From Eubacteriales bacterium (GTDB taxonomy: Bacteria; Bacillota; Clostridia; Lachnospirales; Lachnospiraceae), in NCBI GenBank assembly GCA_030536855.1, contig JAUNPK010000017.1, positions 1-64,000 on the forward strand: a DNA stretch of 64,000 nt. The letters run 5' to 3'. Below, in pieces: positions 1-8,211 of the stretch. A program made the position numbers and the translations under genes. The notes beneath the pieces were generated by a model. The model did not search any database. It was not told the DNA's origin and saw only the letters and a list, made by a program, of their open reading frames with translations. The stretch's first letter is position 1; every line of letters begins with the position of its first letter.

Positions 1-54
1 GCTGTCTTAATTATCATAGAAGTTTGAATTTACAGAGTTTTTTTCATAGTCTCA

Positions 55-89
55 ATTTTATAAACTTTTTCAAAAAAAGTTTATAAAAT
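55..89 (-). terminator. Rho-independent-type hairpin after the Gx transporter gene
   Basis: A long AT-only inverted repeat: about 15 bases at 55-70 pair with 72-89, and both flanks are T- or A-rich. It starts three bases past the stop codon of the gene at 92-640, so it is well placed to end that minus-strand transcript. It could also work in the other direction. Confidence 0.65.
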
Positions 90-91
90 TT

Positions 92-640
92 TTATGGGGT
101 CTGACCCCCTCTTTTTATACAATCTATAACAATTCCCGAAACAATTCCAATTACCACTCCTGTTATCACTCCCGACAGGATAAGTACGGGAAGGTAGTAA
201 ATAATTGCAGCACTTCCCATAATAAATACTGCAGCAATTATCTGTCCTATGTTATGAGCCACACCACCGGCTACACTGACCGCAACTCTGGAAAACACAT
301 TTGTATGTTTTAGTATAATCATAACTGCAATACTTAAGACTCCACCTGCAATACTGAATAAAAAGCTGTTGAAATTTCCAAACATAAATGACGCAAGGAT
401 TATTCTTAAAACATTTACAATTACAGCCTCTCTCCATCCTATTGAATATAGAACCGCTATAATGGCTATATTAGCTATTCCCAGTTTAATCCCATATACA
501 GGAATTGGTATAGGAATAAGACTTTCCACATAAGAGAATATCATCGCAAGAGCCGTCATTAATCCGCACACTGCAATGTGTGAAGTACGCAGACCTCTCT
601 TTTTCTTGTTATTGAACAATATCATCCACCTCTCTGTCAT
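92..640 (-). CDS. Gx transporter family membrane protein (annotated in relatives as heptaprenyl diphosphate synthase component I)
   Basis: A 182-residue integral membrane protein with about five hydrophobic segments. After a short basic start it reads like ECF-transporter substrate subunits: the block around residues 38-60 (ESLIPIPIPVYGIKLGIANI) and the glycine-rich AGGVAHNIGQI near residue 125 are typical of the Gx/COG4769 family. That family is often named after heptaprenyl diphosphate synthase, but a small-molecule uptake role is at least as likely and the substrate is unknown. It overlaps the end of the NusG-II gene by 32 bases; an ATG five codons in (base 625) would cut the overlap to 17. 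The pair is probably one transcript. Family confident, function not. Confidence 0.75.
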   Translation of the reverse strand: MTERWMILFNNKKKRGLRTSHIAVCGLMTALAMIFSYVESLIPIPIPVYGIKLGIANIAIIAVLYSIGWREAVIVNVLRIILASFMFGNFNSFLFSIAGGVLSIAVMIILKHTNVFSRVAVSVAGGVAHNIGQIIAAVFIMGSAAIIYYLPVLILSGVITGVVIGIVSGIVIDCIKRGGQTP

Positions 641-989
641 TACCTTTTATCTCGACTACAATTCTATGGGGAAGACACACTATTGTTTCCCCGGTTTTAC
701 TAATGTTCCCAGTTTTAACGCAAAGCTTATCCGGACAGTCTGCCTCATACATTGATACTTTCCCATCCTCTATTACAACAACATTGTAACCGCCCTTGTA
801 GCCTTCCACGGTAACTGACTTGTTAACATTAAGAGGGAGCTGGCAAATCACCTCTCCATCCGACTTTATTAAAACCTGGTTATCATTTCCACTCTTTTTT
901 ACAACAAATTCTATAATGAGCCATAAAATAATAACAGACAATAATATAAATAACACCAATATAATGTCAGCTTTTCTTTTTTTAATCAT
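609..989 (-). CDS. NusG domain II-containing membrane-anchored protein
   Basis: 126 residues. A basic start (MIKKRKAD) is followed by one transmembrane helix (about 10-30) and an outward-facing domain. The CPDKLC motif near residues 85-90 and CLPHRIVVEI near 105-114 are hallmarks of the NusG-II family in Clostridia. The domain resembles the inserted domain of some NusG proteins but has no transcription-factor part; the two cysteine positions suggest redox or metal chemistry outside the membrane. In related genomes it accompanies the Gx transporter and Rnf or ApbE genes, as here. Function is unproven. Confidence 0.8.
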   Translation of the reverse strand: MIKKRKADIILVLFILLSVIILWLIIEFVVKKSGNDNQVLIKSDGEVICQLPLNVNKSVTVEGYKGGYNVVVIEDGKVSMYEADCPDKLCVKTGNISKTGETIVCLPHRIVVEIKGNDREVDDIVQ

Positions 990-1207
990 CTATCTTTCCT
1001 TATTAAGTCTTAATTAAGTCTTATATATTTTTACCAATAAATGCAAAATCAAATAACACTCTGGTATTATACACTGATACACCCAAAAAAGAAACACATC
1101 CCCGGGTTAAATTATGTGTTTAATTTCTTATAAACTTTCTTATATATTTTTTTAAATTTCTGTCACCTTTTATCATTTATTTCCCTCTTAATATTAGATG
1201 CACATAA
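990..1207. other. AT-rich intergenic stretch, promoter side of the NusG-II gene
   Basis: No open frame worth calling. On the minus strand there is a good TATAAT at about 1066-1071 but no matching -35, so a promoter is likely but not fixed. A short direct repeat (TTAAGTC twice, near 1001-1020) lies just upstream of the gene. Otherwise nothing recognised. Confidence 0.4.
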
Positions 1208-1423
1208 AACGCAACAAATTTTCTCGCAATATACTGCTTAGCTCCGAAAAGATACAGAAATATGTGTTTATTTATATTCAGTCTCATTTTCTATGCTTAC
1301 GGAACCCTTGAACAACCTTATTATATTTTACTGATACTTATATCAATTACTGTAAATTACATTATAGGCAGATTAATAGATTCCTGCCGGAAACAAAAAA
1401 AAACTATATCTTATCTGCATTAA
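1208..1423 (+). pseudogene. Remnant of the N-terminus of an MBOAT O-acyltransferase
   Basis: The plus-strand frame running to the stop at 1421-1423 reads, after an in-frame stop at 1205, NATNFLAIYCLAPKRYRN and then FIFSLIFYAYGTLEQPYYI and SITVNYIIGRLID. This is the usual start of AlgI/PatA-type MBOAT proteins: LYYL-P-KYRN, then a hydrophobic FSLIFYAWGEP-like block and a VNYxxG block. A normal gene runs about 450-500 residues; here homology stops after about 65 codons, around 1405, and no start codon or ribosome site precedes it. An intact family member lies at 39363-40925 on the other strand, but the two N-termini differ, so this is not a simple recent copy. Confidence 0.6.
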
Positions 1424-1640
1424 TCAATATCCTCCAAAGCCTCTGAAAAGCTGTTGTATCTCTTTGTATTAGGATCTTTGCTGATTCTCTTTGCTTCTTC
1501 CATTGCCTATAATACTTCCGGCTTATACTGTGGCAGTTCAACACTAAAAGGAAGTCCTCCTTAATGTGATTTATGAAACTATTAACCACCTTTACCCATC
1601 TCCATCCAAACTCATCTAACTTGTCAAACAGGTATCTCAT
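1420..1640 (-). pseudogene. Decayed RelB/DinJ-family antitoxin
   Basis: Read leftward from about 1560 the frame gives GGLPFSVELPQYKPEVL, an in-frame TAG at 1507-1509, then AMEEAKRISKDPNTKRY and NSFSEALEDID to the stop at 1420. That is the C-terminal half of DinJ/RelB antitoxins of Clostridia (GGLPF, then an AKRISRDPNTKRY block). The matching upstream part (DKLDEFG... VVNSFINHIK) lies in another frame just before it, so there is also a frameshift near 1560. The 78-codon open frame covering 1404-1640 is an accident of these lesions. No RelE/YafQ toxin frame follows; the sequence runs straight into the MBOAT remnant. Confidence 0.6.
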
Positions 1641-1689
1641 GGAAGGCTTTTATGGAATATCATATGGCAAAACTTTAAAATGCAGCATA

Positions 1690-1716
1690 AAGAAACCCGG
1701 TGCATGAAGCACCGGG
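1690..1716 (-). terminator. Terminator of the rnf operon
   Basis: Perfect 8-bp stem, CCCGGTGC at 1696-1703 and GCACCGGG at 1709-1716, with a 5-base loop, followed on the minus strand by a T-rich run. It lies about 110 bases beyond the rnfB stop and is the first strong terminator for the operon. Between them (1746-1816) is a weaker nested pairing (CTTGAC/GTCAAG around GTAGC/GCTAC). Confidence 0.75.
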
Positions 1717-1827
1717 AAAGAAATATTTTCGTTATTTAATTTGTCTACTTGACGGGTAGCACACCAAAATACAGGCTTTCAGCATTTCTGTCCGCTACTC
1801 AAACTCTACAAGTCAAGCTCTCGTAAA

Positions 1828-2622
1828 CTATGAAAGCTTACTTATAATCTTCTTAGGACACTTCTCGGCACACTTGCCACATCCTGTACATTTTGTCTGA
1901 TCTATATGAGCAATGTTATTTTCTACTGTAATAGCTCCGAATTCACACTGCTTTGTACACATCATACATCCGATACATCCAACTGAACATACAGACATAA
2001 CGTCTTTTCCCTTATTTTTTGAAGAACAGTTAACTGCATAAGATGAATCATAAGGAATAAGTTCAATAAGATTTCTAGGACATGTTGCAACACATTTGCC
2101 ACAAGCCTTACATTTTTCCTTATCAACAACAGCAACGCCGTTAACAACGTGGATTGCATCAAATGGACATGCCTTCACACATGAACCATATCCCATGCAT
2201 CCGTATGTACATCCTTTAGGACCTCCATTAGGAGCAATTCCCATCATTGTACAATCTTCTACACCTGAATATACATAGTTATTCTTTGCCTTATCACAGT
2301 CACCACCGCATTTAACATAAGCTGTCATACGTGTTGACTCACCTGCTTCTGAGCCCATAATAGCAGCAATCTTAGCTGCAACAGGTGCTCCACCTACAGG
2401 ACATGCACCACAGTCTGCTTCCCCTGCTGCAATAGCCTTAGCTAAGGCATCACATCCGGCGAAACCACAACCACCGCAATTGTTACCCGGCAATTCTGCT
2501 CTCACATCTATTTCTTTCTGATCCACTTCAACAGCAAACTTCTTTCCCATTACTCCAAGAAAGAGTCCAAGAAGAAGACCTGTAACACCGACAACAACGG
2601 CTGCAATAATAATACCTGTCAT
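1828..2622 (-). CDS. rnfB: Rnf complex iron-sulfur subunit RnfB
   Basis: 264 residues; last gene of rnfCDGEAB. RnfB is the cytoplasmic-side polyferredoxin that takes electrons from reduced ferredoxin in the membrane ferredoxin:NAD+ oxidoreductase. One N-terminal membrane helix (about 4-26) is followed by the [4Fe-4S] domain NNCGGCGFAGCDAL with a further C-x-x-C (CGACP), then four ferredoxin-type clusters: CMGYGSCVKACP, CKACGKCVATCP, CIGCMMCTKQC and CTGCGKCAEKCP. This cysteine-rich tail is the long clostridial form. The start has a good ribosome site (aaggaggatatagaaaa-ATG). It follows rnfA by 18 bases and is followed by a terminator at 1690-1716. Confidence 0.95.
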   Translation of the reverse strand: MTGIIIAAVVVGVTGLLLGLFLGVMGKKFAVEVDQKEIDVRAELPGNNCGGCGFAGCDALAKAIAAGEADCGACPVGGAPVAAKIAAIMGSEAGESTRMTAYVKCGGDCDKAKNNYVYSGVEDCTMMGIAPNGGPKGCTYGCMGYGSCVKACPFDAIHVVNGVAVVDKEKCKACGKCVATCPRNLIELIPYDSSYAVNCSSKNKGKDVMSVCSVGCIGCMMCTKQCEFGAITVENNIAHIDQTKCTGCGKCAEKCPKKIISKLS

Positions 2623-2640
2623 TTTTCTATATCCTCCTTC

Positions 2641-3213
2641 TTAGAATATTCCTGAGAAGCCAAAGAATGCAATTGACATAAGACCTGCTGTTAAAAGTAC
2701 AATTGGCATACCCTTAAAACTTTCCGGAACATCATTATCTTCAATACGCTCACGAATACCTGCTATTATGACAATAGCAATTGTAAAGCCAATAGCTGTA
2801 CCTAAACCACTGACAAATGATTCAATAAGGTTATATGAATTCTGAACGTTTGTTAATGCAATACCAAGCACTGCACAGTTTGTTGTAATAAGAGGAAGGT
2901 AAACACCCAGTGCCTCGTAAAGAGGTGGCATACACTTCTTAAGTACCATTTCAACAAACTGAACTAATGTAGCAATTACAAGAATGAATACAATTGTATT
3001 CAAATATGTTAAATCGAGTGGTGTTAAAATAAAATCATAAATCAAACTACATATAATTGATGATATTGAAATAACACCGATAACAGCTCCACCCATTCCG
3101 GCTGCTGTGTTAATTTTCTTAGATACACCAAGGAAAGGACACAGACCGAGGAACTGGCTTAATACAACGTTATTTACAAGCGCTGCGCTAATAGCTATAA
3201 CTAATAAACTCAT
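2641..3213 (-). CDS. rnfA: Rnf complex membrane subunit RnfA
   Basis: 190 residues with six predicted membrane helices; homologous to RnfE and NqrD/NqrE. The paired half-helix signature seen in RnfA/NqrE occurs as NNVVLSQFLGLCPFLG (about 14-30) and TTNCAVLG (about 109-116), each with a cysteine near the membrane centre that in the NqrDE/RnfAE family ligates an intramembrane Fe-S cluster. Start ATG at 3213 follows ggaggagatagaaa. It lies 15 bases from rnfE and 18 from rnfB, clearly co-transcribed. Confidence 0.95.
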   Translation of the reverse strand: MSLLVIAISAALVNNVVLSQFLGLCPFLGVSKKINTAAGMGGAVIGVISISSIICSLIYDFILTPLDLTYLNTIVFILVIATLVQFVEMVLKKCMPPLYEALGVYLPLITTNCAVLGIALTNVQNSYNLIESFVSGLGTAIGFTIAIVIIAGIRERIEDNDVPESFKGMPIVLLTAGLMSIAFFGFSGIF

Positions 3214-3228
3214 TTTCTATCTCCTCCC

Positions 3229-3915
3229 TTAATTAGTTTCTGCACCGTCTAAAGCAGTTTCTTTGTCATCACCTATATAATCAGGAACCTCCGCCTGCTT
3301 CATTCCGTGTTTTCTCTTGATTCTGTTCATCAAAGCTACACACATAGCCAATACAAAGAATGCTCCAGGAGCAAGGATAAATATACTTGCAGGTGTGTAA
3401 CCCATTGTTGAGAAATCAACCAAAGCTGAACTTCCTGTTGAAAGGATTGTTCCTCCACCTATAAGCTCTCTGACAGCACCTAATATTGTGATTGCAGCTG
3501 TAAAACCAAGACCCATACCAAGGCCATCAAATACAGAAGGAATGGCTGGGTTCTTAGATGCATAAGATTCAGCACGACCTAAAATAATACAGTTAACAAC
3601 AATAAGAGGTATATAGATACCAAGCGAATCATAAAGAGATGGCAAAAATCCCTGCATAAGGAACTGAACCATAGTAACAAAGGATGCTACTATTACTATG
3701 AATGCCGGCATTCTTACACCATCAGGAATAACCTTACGAAGTAATGAAATAATAAGGTTTGATAATACTAAAACCACTGTTGACGAAAGTCCCATACCAA
3801 TACCATTAATTGCTGATGTTGTAACAGCAAGTGTTGGACACATACCAAGTGTTAATACCAATGTAGGATTTTCTTTAATTAAACCGTTATAAAGTCTTTC
3901 AATACATTTATTCAA
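3229..3915 (-). CDS. rnfE: Rnf complex membrane subunit RnfE
   Basis: 228 residues, six membrane helices and a hydrophilic tail of about 30 residues. Family signatures are NPTLVLTLGMCPTLAV (about 16-31) and VVNCIILGRAESYASKN (about 104-120), each holding the conserved membrane cysteine (C27 region and C107). RnfE pairs with RnfA around the shared intramembrane iron-sulfur centre and helps form the ion path. The start is TTG at 3915, set by ggaggtgtttta just before it; no nearer ATG matches the family start. Twelve bases from rnfG. Confidence 0.95.
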   Translation of the reverse strand: MNKCIERLYNGLIKENPTLVLTLGMCPTLAVTTSAINGIGMGLSSTVVLVLSNLIISLLRKVIPDGVRMPAFIVIVASFVTMVQFLMQGFLPSLYDSLGIYIPLIVVNCIILGRAESYASKNPAIPSVFDGLGMGLGFTAAITILGAVRELIGGGTILSTGSSALVDFSTMGYTPASIFILAPGAFFVLAMCVALMNRIKRKHGMKQAEVPDYIGDDKETALDGAETN

Positions 3916-3927
3916 CTAAAACACCTC

Positions 3928-4560
3928 CTACTCTGATTTAGCAATATCTGCATATATAACTAATGCAGCATTAATACCTTTAGTGATAGACTTAGATGTT
4001 ACTGTAGAACCACCGATTGCATCAATCGCCTCATCTGACGATGTTCCTGTTCCATCTGTAACAACCTTGTATTCATCCACATTAACACCGTTAAATTGGT
4101 TAAGGAACGATGGATCCTGTTTAGCTCTCATACCAAGTCCGGCTGTCTCATTAATTGAAAGAATTGAAGTGCCAAGATATTCCCCATCTTTAGAAATTCC
4201 AACTGAGAACTTTATATCTCCGCCGTAACCATCATGAGCAACAACTGTTATAACATAACCTACAACAGTACTTCCGCTCTTACCTACAACAACCTCTGTA
4301 ATTTCATCCTTTGAATAATCTGCTGAAGATGCATCAAGGAGAGCCTTTGTTGTTTCTGCAACCTTATCTTCAGCATATTTACCACCAAACGACTCAAACT
4401 TATCAGCTCCGGTAACTACAGCCTTATAAGCTTCCTGTTTTGCTTTTTCATTCTGATTAGCAATTGGTGTTTTAGTAACATCATATACAATACCCAGAAG
4501 AATTCCGGCAATGAGTGTTATTGCGAATAATATGCATGCGTCTTTAATAATCTTTTTCAT
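3928..4560 (-). CDS. rnfG: Rnf complex FMN-binding subunit RnfG
   Basis: 210 residues: one N-terminal membrane helix (about 9-27) and an outward FMN-binding domain. The flavin is bound covalently to a threonine in an SGAT-type motif. Here the block is AIGGSTVTS with T186 the likely attachment residue; the usual SGAT reads GGST, a small departure. INETAGLG (about 136-143) is also typical. I start at the ATG at 4560, one base past the rnfD stop. A longer frame up to 4632 would overlap rnfD by 71 bases and add an arginine-rich head unknown in the family. Loading FMN needs an ApbE flavin transferase, not found in this window. Confidence 0.93.
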   Translation of the reverse strand: MKKIIKDACILFAITLIAGILLGIVYDVTKTPIANQNEKAKQEAYKAVVTGADKFESFGGKYAEDKVAETTKALLDASSADYSKDEITEVVVGKSGSTVVGYVITVVAHDGYGGDIKFSVGISKDGEYLGTSILSINETAGLGMRAKQDPSFLNQFNGVNVDEYKVVTDGTGTSSDEAIDAIGGSTVTSKSITKGINAALVIYADIAKSE

Positions 4561-4561
4561 A

Positions 4562-5551
4562 TTATGCAGCCTCCTTTGCCTTTTTCTCAGGTTTCTTCTT
4601 ACCAAATGACTTAGGAACCGTAATTCTTTCAATAAGCGGAACTAAAAGGTTACAGAAGATAATTGCATAAGAAACACCTTCTGCTGAGCCGCCGTACATT
4701 CTGAAAATAAATGTAAGTAAACCTAAACAAACACCAAATACAATTTTACCGTTAGGTGTGATTGGAGATGTTACATAATCTGTTGCCATAAAGAATGCTC
4801 CCAGGATAAGTCCGCCGCCGCATACTTCCTGTAACATATATATAGCATCAAACTGATGCCCCGGTGCCAGTAAGAAAATAAGTACTGCAAATGTAGCAAT
4901 ATATGTAGCAGGTATTCTGAGAGAAATAACCTTTCTTACCAAAAGATAAACTGCACCAAGTAACAGACAGATTACAGATGTCTCACCAATAACACCACTT
5001 GTCTTTCCAATGAACATATCAAGAAGAGATGGAGCACTCTGTCCAACCACCTCTGAACCCGGCTTAAGAATTGCAAGGGGAGTTGCTCCTGAATAAGCAT
5101 CTACAGCAAAACTTGAGTCACACACAAAATTTGTCATTGGTCCTGTGTAACCGATAAGAAGGAAACATCTTGCTGCTAAAGCAGGGTTCATAAAATTCTG
5201 TCCAAGTCCGCCAAATAATTGTTTAACAATAATAATGGCAAATAGACATCCTACAATTTCAAAACCAACATTCAATGATGATGGTATGTTCAATGCAATA
5301 AGAAGTCCTGTAACAGCTGCACTTAAATCCATAACTGTTATCTTCTTATGCATTAAATACTGATATAAAGCTTCGGCAGCAACACAAGTTACAATACCAA
5401 TAATGATACGCACAAGTGCCGGAATACCAAAATTATAAATTCCAAATATACTAGCAGGAGCTAAAGCTATAAGTACATCTCTCATAATTGTCTGAGTAGT
5501 ATCCTTGCTTCGTACATGTGGATTAGTTGATACGTTAAAAATCTCGCTCAC
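4562..5551 (-). CDS. rnfD: Rnf complex FMN-binding membrane subunit RnfD
   Basis: 329 residues with about nine to ten membrane helices, homologous to NqrB. The covalent FMN site is DAYSGATPL with T157 as attachment residue. FGGLGQNFMNPALAAR (about 113-128) is a strong family block. RnfD carries electrons through the membrane and takes part in ion pumping. The start codon is GTG at 5551, supported by aaggaggattaaaa. The C-terminus ends in a lysine-rich tail (KKKPEKKAKEAA). It sits 12 bases after rnfC and one base before rnfG. Confidence 0.95.
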   Translation of the reverse strand: MSEIFNVSTNPHVRSKDTTQTIMRDVLIALAPASIFGIYNFGIPALVRIIIGIVTCVAAEALYQYLMHKKITVMDLSAAVTGLLIALNIPSSLNVGFEIVGCLFAIIIVKQLFGGLGQNFMNPALAARCFLLIGYTGPMTNFVCDSSFAVDAYSGATPLAILKPGSEVVGQSAPSLLDMFIGKTSGVIGETSVICLLLGAVYLLVRKVISLRIPATYIATFAVLIFLLAPGHQFDAIYMLQEVCGGGLILGAFFMATDYVTSPITPNGKIVFGVCLGLLTFIFRMYGGSAEGVSYAIIFCNLLVPLIERITVPKSFGKKKPEKKAKEAA

Positions 5552-5563
5552 TTTTAATCCTCC

Positions 5564-6883
5564 TTACTTCTTTTTTCTGTTAGCTAAAACGATACTTCTC
5601 ATAGCCTTAATCTGCTGTGTTAACGGTCTCTTAGCAGGACAGACGTACGAACAGCTTCCGCACATAACGCACTCCATACCATCAAACTTAACAAATCCGG
5701 CTTCATCATTCTTTGATGCAAATCCGGCAAGTTTAGCCGGGAGAAGATGACTAGGGCAGCCTGCTCCGCATCTTCCGCAACGGATACATGCTGAAGGCTC
5801 AATCTTACTAACAACATCTTCTTTAAATACAAGTAATGATGAACTTCCCTTTACAACAGGTACATCAAGACTATACATGGCAAATCCCATCATAGGACCA
5901 CCTGAAATATACTTCTGTGGCTCACCTACAGGACCTCCTGCTGCTTCAAGAAGCTGTCTGTAATTAGTTCCCAACCATACATAGAAGTTACCCGGATTCT
6001 TAACTCCGTCACCTGTAACAGTACAAATCCTCTTTGTCAAAGGTTTTCCCTCAATTACAGCCATATATATGCTGAATATTGTATCAACATTATGTACAAT
6101 ACAACCGGCATCAGCAGGCAGCATAGATGAATTAATACTTCTACCTGTTGTTGCGTAAATAAGGCAGCGCTCACCACCCTGAGGATACTTTGTCTTTAAT
6201 GGCTTAACTTCAATATCAGGCTCATTAGCTACAGCTTCCTGCATAATCTTTATAGCATCAGGCTTGTTATCCTCAATACCAATAATACCTTTAGCATGAT
6301 CAAATATGCTTAATGCAACTTTAAGTCCCATAACAACCTTATCAGACTCTTCAAGAAGACGTCTGTAATCTGATGTAAGATAAGGTTCACACTCAGCACC
6401 ATTAACAATAATATAATCAATTGCCTCAGGGTTCTTAGGGCTTAACTTTACGTTAGTTGGAAAGCCTGCTCCACCCATACCTACAACTCCGGCAGCCTTG
6501 ATTCTCTCAAGAATTTCCTCCTTGGAAAGTTCCTCAAATTTCTTAGGAGTATACTCAACTTCTTTAAATTCTCCATCATTCTCAATAATGATAGAATTGC
6601 ACTTACCACCTGTTGCAAGTGTTCTTGGCTCAATAGCCTTAACAGTACCGGATACAGATGAATGGATATTAGCAGATACAAATCCACCGGCCTCTGCAAT
6701 CAACTGGCCTGCCAGCACATAGTCACCCTTAGCCACAACAGGGACTGCTGGTGCTCCAATATGCTGTGAAAGTGGGAATACCATCTCCCCTACGGCAGGA
6801 AAAAGCTCTTTAACAGGCTTGTCTTTTGAAAATTCCTTGCCGTCATAAGGATGTATTCCACCTTTAAATGTACACTTTCCCAT
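5564..6883 (-). CDS. rnfC: Rnf complex NADH-binding iron-sulfur subunit RnfC
   Basis: 439 residues; first gene of the operon. RnfC is the peripheral subunit that hands electrons to NAD+. Order of parts: N-terminal barrel-sandwich domain, an NADH/FMN-binding fold with VVGMGGAGFPTNVKL (about 134-148) and NGAECEPYL (about 163-171) as in NuoF, a SLBB domain, then two [4Fe-4S] motifs, CIRCGRCGAGCP (about 375) and CVMCGSCSYVCP (about 414). The start ATG at 6883 follows ataaggagaaatgtgtc. It faces away from the plus-strand gene at 7042; the 157 bases between must hold both promoters, but no convincing rnf promoter could be fixed. Confidence 0.95.
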   Translation of the reverse strand: MGKCTFKGGIHPYDGKEFSKDKPVKELFPAVGEMVFPLSQHIGAPAVPVVAKGDYVLAGQLIAEAGGFVSANIHSSVSGTVKAIEPRTLATGGKCNSIIIENDGEFKEVEYTPKKFEELSKEEILERIKAAGVVGMGGAGFPTNVKLSPKNPEAIDYIIVNGAECEPYLTSDYRRLLEESDKVVMGLKVALSIFDHAKGIIGIEDNKPDAIKIMQEAVANEPDIEVKPLKTKYPQGGERCLIYATTGRSINSSMLPADAGCIVHNVDTIFSIYMAVIEGKPLTKRICTVTGDGVKNPGNFYVWLGTNYRQLLEAAGGPVGEPQKYISGGPMMGFAMYSLDVPVVKGSSSLLVFKEDVVSKIEPSACIRCGRCGAGCPSHLLPAKLAGFASKNDEAGFVKFDGMECVMCGSCSYVCPAKRPLTQQIKAMRSIVLANRKKK

Positions 6884-7041
6884 GACACATTTCTCCTTAT
6901 AAAATTAATATAGTAGTATTTTATATCAACAAAGCCTAAAAATCTACTTTTTTTTGACTATACATTCGTATATAATAAACAAAAAATGATAGAATTTTAA
7001 CATCTTTTTGTTAAATATATAACAAAATCACGAGGTGAATA

Positions 7042-8211
7042 ATGTACAATATCTGTGAAAAAATATGTATTAATAATATGAATAATATAACCCCCTATCT
7101 TCCCGATGAAAAAAAACAGATATTCTTTGATATTGAAACCACAGGTTTTTCCTCTAATTCTGATATATGCTACCTTATAGGAGTTGTATATAATGATAAA
7201 GGCACCATTAAATACAACCAATGGTTTGCTGACACACCCCGTGAAGAAGAAGAAATAATCCGTTCGTTCTGCATTTTTTTAGACAGCTGCACCTCTGTAA
7301 TTCATTTTAACGGGGACGGTTTTGATATTCCTTTTATTACAGAACGCGGGAAAAAATATGGAATCGCCCTTGACTTTTCCCGTTTAGAAAGCATTGATTT
7401 ACTCAAACACACAAGAAACATCAGAAATCTTTTGAGACTGGAAAATTATAAGCAGAAAACACTTGAAAGATTCCTTGAAATAAACCGGGAGGATAAATAT
7501 TCCGGCGGTGAACTTATCAATATCTATAAACGTTACAATGCATTTAAAGAGCCCTCTGACAGGGACCTTTTATTATTACATAACCGTGATGACATATTGG
7601 GCATGCTCCCCCTTTACAGTATTTTATCCTATGAGAATATAACAAATAAAAATTTCGTTCTTAAAAATATCACACTTAGCAGTTTATGTTCCAAAGAAGA
7701 AAATATTACCAAAGACGGTGTTACAAACTTTCTTGATTTTACCCTTGGTTTATCTGTTTCTGTACCAAAACAGATAATTACGGCAATACCGGTTAACAAT
7801 ATGTTTTCCTCAAAAAAAGACACTGATTCATTCTCAACGGGAAATGAGATGATAAGTATCCTGATAAAAGACGACTTATTAAAAATTTCAGTTCCTGTAT
7901 ATAATACAGAACTTAAACATTTTTACTCTGATTACAAGAATTATTTCTATCTTCCCGAGGAAGACAAATCAATTCATAAAAGTGTTGGAGCTTATGTTGA
8001 TTCTTCGTTTAAAGAAAAAGCTAAAAAAGAGAACTGCTATGTAAAAAATGTTAGTTCTTACATACCGGTTCCCCTTAGTTACGAAGACAAATTTCTCACT
8101 TTCCGGAAAAGCTATAATGATAACTCCAATTATCTTGAATTAAACAGTGCTTTCCTGAATGATAAAAATGCCGTATTTAATTATATTTCTGATATAATCG
8201 ATGCTATTTAG
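7042..8211 (+). CDS. YprB-like ribonuclease H-fold DEDD exonuclease domain protein
   Basis: 389 residues. The N-terminal 200 are a DEDD exonuclease of the YprB (RNase_H_2) family: motif I FFDIETTG gives D30 and E32, motif II is VIHFNGDGFDIPFI, and motif III is LLLLHNRDDILGM with the final aspartate. These acidic residues would bind two metal ions for 3'-5' nucleic-acid cleavage. The C-terminal 170 residues have no motif I recognise; Bacillus YprB has TPRs there and sits next to a helicase, which is absent here. Start ATG at 7042 has gaggtg six bases upstream; a second ATG at 7078 lacks this. Its end overlaps the convergent cheR by 8 bases. Substrate unknown. Confidence 0.75.
   Translation: MYNICEKICINNMNNITPYLPDEKKQIFFDIETTGFSSNSDICYLIGVVYNDKGTIKYNQWFADTPREEEEIIRSFCIFLDSCTSVIHFNGDGFDIPFITERGKKYGIALDFSRLESIDLLKHTRNIRNLLRLENYKQKTLERFLEINREDKYSGGELINIYKRYNAFKEPSDRDLLLLHNRDDILGMLPLYSILSYENITNKNFVLKNITLSSLCSKEENITKDGVTNFLDFTLGLSVSVPKQIITAIPVNNMFSSKKDTDSFSTGNEMISILIKDDLLKISVPVYNTELKHFYSDYKNYFYLPEEDKSIHKSVGAYVDSSFKEKAKKENCYVKNVSSYIPVPLSYEDKFLTFRKSYNDNSNYLELNSAFLNDKNAVFNYISDIIDAI

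Noticed and set aside
95..107. GGGGTCTGACCCC palindrome at the end of the Gx transporter gene as an operator
   Set aside because: It lies in the last codons beside a terminator and is more likely part of the 3'-end structure.
1404..1640. A 78-codon minus-strand open frame taken as a small intact gene
   Set aside because: Its middle matches the antitoxin only before a frameshift, and its last part is the wrong frame of the RelB C-terminus. It is debris, not a working gene.
6884..7041. TTGACT and TATAAT near 6954-6975 as a promoter for the YprB-like gene
   Set aside because: The spacing is only about 11 bases, too short for a working sigma-A promoter.
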